Shown in pieces: positions 17,939 through 21,063 of a stretch of DNA of 21,063 nt. The notes beneath the pieces were generated by a model that worked only from the letters and a program-made list of their open reading frames with translations, did no database searches and was not told the DNA's origin. The position numbers were made by a program, and so were the translations under genes. The stretch covers positions 318,341 through 339,403 of the forward strand of contig NW_014577203.1 in the NCBI RefSeq assembly GCF_000485595.1, given 5' to 3'. The stretch comes from Priapulus caudatus. Taxonomy: Eukaryota > Priapulida > Priapulimorpha > Priapulimorphida > Priapulidae. How positions within the stretch are numbered: the first letter of the stretch is position 1; every line of letters starts with the position of its first letter.

Positions 17939-18592
17939 CTGTCAGTACAGCTATCGTCGCGAACGCGAGATATTTCGGTCGTATAATCGCAAAAACTCGA
18001 TTAAATAATTAAATGAAATTATGTGTTAATTTATGCGTCGAGAATTTATTTATGATTGATTATTAATTATTTATCTATTAAACTGAATTCGAGAAAAAAT
18101 ATTTCGAAATCGAGACATCGCGCATTGCACTAATATCTGCGACCAATATCTGCAACTTTTGTCTGAGACTATTATCTGCGAATAANTAACTAGAGCCACT
18201 GCGAGAGACAGACCTTCAGCAAGGCAGCTGAATTCTCTCAATGTGAATTATTTTATAATCAATAATTAATAATTAAGTGGAAAAATAATTAATTAAATTA
18301 ATGTAAATAAAATAGTTAATTGGATCCGGTTAGCGAGCGTGCAGGTGGGGGGGACTGTGTGTTGCCTCTTAGCCTGTGGGTTGGCTGTTTGTAAGGTCTA
18401 CAGCCAGGCGCACCTAGCGGAAGTGAACTGAAACGTGCATGTTCAACAAACCACAAACCCACAAACCACACAAACAACACTCAAGACACACGCCGGTGAA
18501 AACGATAACCCCGACCAAGCCCTCTGGCGGAGGTAATAATGAGTGAGAGTCCGGTGGTGGCACACGCGCGTGGGCAGGTGGGGGAATAAAGG
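17939..18592. other. No gene recognised; AT-rich with one N
   Basis: AT-rich (AATTAAT, TTATTTA) from about 18000 to 18310, with an N at 18186, then a GT-rich transition into the downstream array. Nothing supported as coding. Confidence 0.45.
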
Positions 18593-19978
18593 TGGATAGT
18601 CGTGCTAGATAGTACGTGCATGCATGAGGGGGGAATTGAAGCGGCGGATATCGTGCTAGTATATGTGCACGCATGGAGCGGGGGAAAAGAAGGGGGATAT
18701 CGTGCTAGTATATGGCACGCATGGAGGGGGGAGGATGAAGCGGGAAATCGTGCTAGTATATGTGCACGCATGGAGGGAGAATGAAGGTTGGATACGTCGT
18801 GCTAATATATGTGCACGCATGGAGGGTGGGAGGGATTGAAGGTGGGAATCGTGCTTAGTATATGTGCAGTGCATGGAGGGGGGATGAAGGCGGGGATATC
18901 GCTGCTAGTATATGTGCGCACGCATGAGAGGGTGGGGGGGATTGAAGGCGGAGATATCGTGCTAGTATATCGTGCCACGCATGGAGGGGGGGAGATGAAG
19001 GCGGATATCGTGCTAGTATATGTGACGATGAGGGGGGGAGGATGAAGCGGGGATTAGTGCGTGCTAGTATATGATGCACGCATGGAGGGGGAGGATGAAG
19101 CGGATATCGGTCTAGTGATATGTGCATGCATGGATGGGGGAGATGAGGGCGGATTATTCGTGCTAGTATATGTGCACGCATGGACGTGGGAGGTATGAAG
19201 GCGGGATATCGTGCTAGTATATCGTGCACGACATGGAGAGGGGGGAAGGCGCGGATCATCCAGCTATAATATGGTGGCGAGCGGATGCGAGCGGGGATGG
19301 AAGGTTGGATATGTGTACTAGTATATGTGCACTCATGGAGCGGAGGATGAAGCGGGATATCGGTGCTAGTATTATGTAGACGAATGAAGGGAGGAGGATG
19401 AAGGGGTAATCTGCTAGTAATATGTGGCACGCATGGAGGGGGAGAGATCGGAAGGCGGGATTATCGTGCTAGTATATGTGCACGCATGGAGGGGGGGATG
19501 AAGCGGATATCGTGCTAGTATACTGTGCACGCATGGAGGGGATGAAGCGGTATCGTGCTAGTAATATGATGCACAGCATGGAGGGGGCGAGGATGAAGGC
19601 GGATATCGTGTGCTTATAATGTGCAGCATGGATGGGGATGAAGGCAGGATATCGCTGCTAGTATATGTGCAGCATGGTAGGGGGATGAAGGGGATATCGT
19701 GCTAGTATATGTGCACGGCATGAGGGGAGGATGAAAAGGCGGGACTATTCGTCTAAGGATATTGTGCACGCATGGAAGGGAGGATGAAGGCGGGATATCG
19801 TGCTAGTATATGGCACGCATGGAGGGGGAGGAATGAAGCGCGGATATCGTGCGAGTATATCGTGCACGCCATGGAGGCCGGGATGAAGCGTAGATATCTG
19901 TGTAGTATATGTGCACGCATTGGAGGGGGAGAAGCAGGATATCGTCTAGTATATGTGCACGCATTGGAGGGGGAGATC
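18593..19978 (+). repeat. Tandem array, unit about 49 bp, about 28 copies
   Basis: Each unit consists of GTGCTAGTATATGTGCACGC, then ATGGAGGGGGGAGGATGAAG, then GCGGATATC. I count about 28 GCTAGTAT cores or variants spaced roughly 40-57 bp apart. GTGCAC and GATATC are palindromic. The middle is a G-rich, strongly purine-biased segment that could form G-quadruplex-like structures. Copies differ chiefly by one-base insertions and deletions, at G homopolymers and elsewhere, more than by substitutions. All open frames over the array, including a 191-codon minus-strand one, are repeat translations. Confidence 0.95.
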
Positions 19979-20311
19979 TCGCTACTACATGTATTTGTTT
20001 TGGACGCGTTGAAACAGCAGGTGAACAACGGACGAATGCGACCAAGCAGGTGGTAGTCATCGATCGACAGTCAATAGATCGTATGTCACCGCAGCAGATC
20101 GATTCAACCGTAGCCCCGTATGGGAAGCCACCCTCCCTGCCCGCCATGGTCATTATCTGCGGTACGTATATACTGTATGAGTTAGGGTGGTATATAGCTC
20201 TACCGCATTATTAAAGAGATTACCTTGTAAAATAAATAAATACCTAAATAAATCTATATTAAAGAAAAAAAAATATATATAGAACGATCGCTTGATCGAT
20301 AGATGGGTGGA
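19979..20311. other. No gene recognised
   Basis: Short stretch between the array and the GATA microsatellite, turning A/T-rich with AAATAAATA runs near 20230-20280. Open frames extending from the array are not supported. Confidence 0.45.
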
Positions 20312-20318
20312 TATATAT

Positions 20319-20416
<98 letters not shown>
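20312..20416 (+). repeat. (GATA)n microsatellite, about 24 units
   Basis: Uninterrupted GATA/ATAG tetranucleotides run from about 20319 to 20415, with imperfect GATC/GATG units at the edges. Such length is expected to be highly polymorphic. Confidence 0.97.
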
Positions 20417-20668
20417 CGATAGATGTTATAATGTGATAGATATGTCTATGTAAAAAAAAATTCTAATCGATTTAATGGGTCCGTTATAATCACGTGGTCC
20501 AGCAAATTTCCGCTGTCGTCCGCTATCCTGTTTGAATTGTATCACGGGCATTTCACGGACCAATTATATTCAATATATTATGTAAGATTCATCGAATATC
20601 TACAAATCGGGCATCAGCTGTAGAATGGCGGACAGGGGAATACCTGCTTTTAAAGATTGAATACGACT
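20417..20668. other. No gene recognised
   Basis: Ordinary sequence; nothing to report. Confidence 0.5.
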
Positions 20669-20765
20669 GGCAAATACGTTCGGCAAATACGTTTAGCAAA
20701 CATCGTTTAGCAATAGTTTAGCAATCGTTTAGCAATCGATTAGCAAATATCGTTTAGCAAACATG
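20669..20765 (+). repeat. Short tandem repeat, 11-14 bp units
   Basis: About eight units of GGCAAATACGTT grade into TAGCAAACATCGTT and TAGCAATCGTT. Unit length varies between 11 and 14 through loss of AAT/CA bases, an unusual gradient across so short an array. Confidence 0.75.
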
Positions 20766-21063
20766 CTTGCAGACCGTGTGCATGTTTAAACATCCGTAGC
20801 AGCTTAGTCCATTCTAGCCGAGTCGTATTCACGTAGTCAAATACGTTTTAGGTATTTATTCGTTTGCTTAACACGCCTGTAGTCTGTCAAGCACGTTGGG
20901 TTGAAGGTATATATCGCCTATTATCGCTGCCTAAAGCGCTTTTAGATTGTAGTATTGAGTGAATGTACTTTCACGTGTTTGTAAACAAACGTAGATTTAC
21001 TGGGCCTTGCCTTTTTTCGAAGTACGCGCGCTGCACCCCCGACAGAACACCCACACACGCACA
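20766..21063. other. No gene recognised; right edge
   Basis: Single-copy-looking sequence with no supported exon. Confidence 0.5.

Noticed and set aside
18855-19430. 191-codon minus-strand frame with CMHEGG/ILARYPP-type repeats
   Set aside because: It is the tandem array read in one frame; indels between units shift it and unit length is not a multiple of three.

Overview
This window looks like nuclear DNA from an invertebrate animal. The evidence is spliced coding fragments with GT/AG junctions, a non-LTR retrotransposon 3' end, foldback (MITE-like) DNA, two sizeable satellite-type arrays, and a very high load of di-, tri- and tetranucleotide microsatellites. There are no operons, Shine-Dalgarno sites or phage-like gene strings. 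The phylum cannot be fixed from sequence alone. Most apparent long reading frames are low-complexity shadows of repeats. The indel-rich arrays suggest residual long-read assembly error, so single frameshifts should be read with caution.

Layout. 1-2750 is a microsatellite-rich flank: GA/TG block at 483-805, ACGC at 1734-1801, ATG/ACG at 2101-2180, AGT at 2653-2735. 3358-3612 is a 255-bp foldback element, followed by an LTR-like stretch (3622-4213) with internal short repeats and a possible primer-binding site. 4451-4720 holds a decayed 109-bp repeat. 5050-5490 is AT-rich and contains a 61-nt hairpin. On the minus strand between 8505 and 5580 there are several exon-like open stretches, at 8354-8505, 7524-7757, 6511-6684 and 5580-5959. 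I do not recognise the first three. The last has a faint resemblance to a methyltransferase SAM-binding region. 10798-11545 is a 91-bp tandem array whose units each carry a perfect stem-loop.

The most interesting part is 12323-14840. On the minus strand, splicing two exons (12867-12693 and 12438-12323, both at phase 1) yields the C-terminal part of a class-beta (N4-cytosine/N6-adenine type) DNA methyltransferase-like domain. It has motif X followed by motif I (DACSGTGTG) and an acidic motif II (VAVEND), and it ends in a natural stop. An upstream exon (14270-14088) and a short exon piece (13703-13648) appear to belong to the same gene. A 5'-truncated LINE (about 12874-13647) lies exactly between the short piece and the methyltransferase exon, with a 5-bp candidate target-site duplication and a 7-bp tandem tail. 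About 250 bp beyond the upstream exon, a divergent plus-strand exon (14526-14822) encodes a domain that I recall from uncharacterised, repeat-associated invertebrate proteins. A second, decaying exon follows it at 14983-15130.

The right third holds a GC-rich, CT-rich region without recognised genes (15590-17040), a 105-bp duplication, a 12-bp minisatellite, a 28-copy array of roughly 49 bp (18593-19978), a long GATA microsatellite (20312-20416) and a small TAGCAAA-type repeat (20669-20765). No rRNA, tRNA or CRISPR was found.
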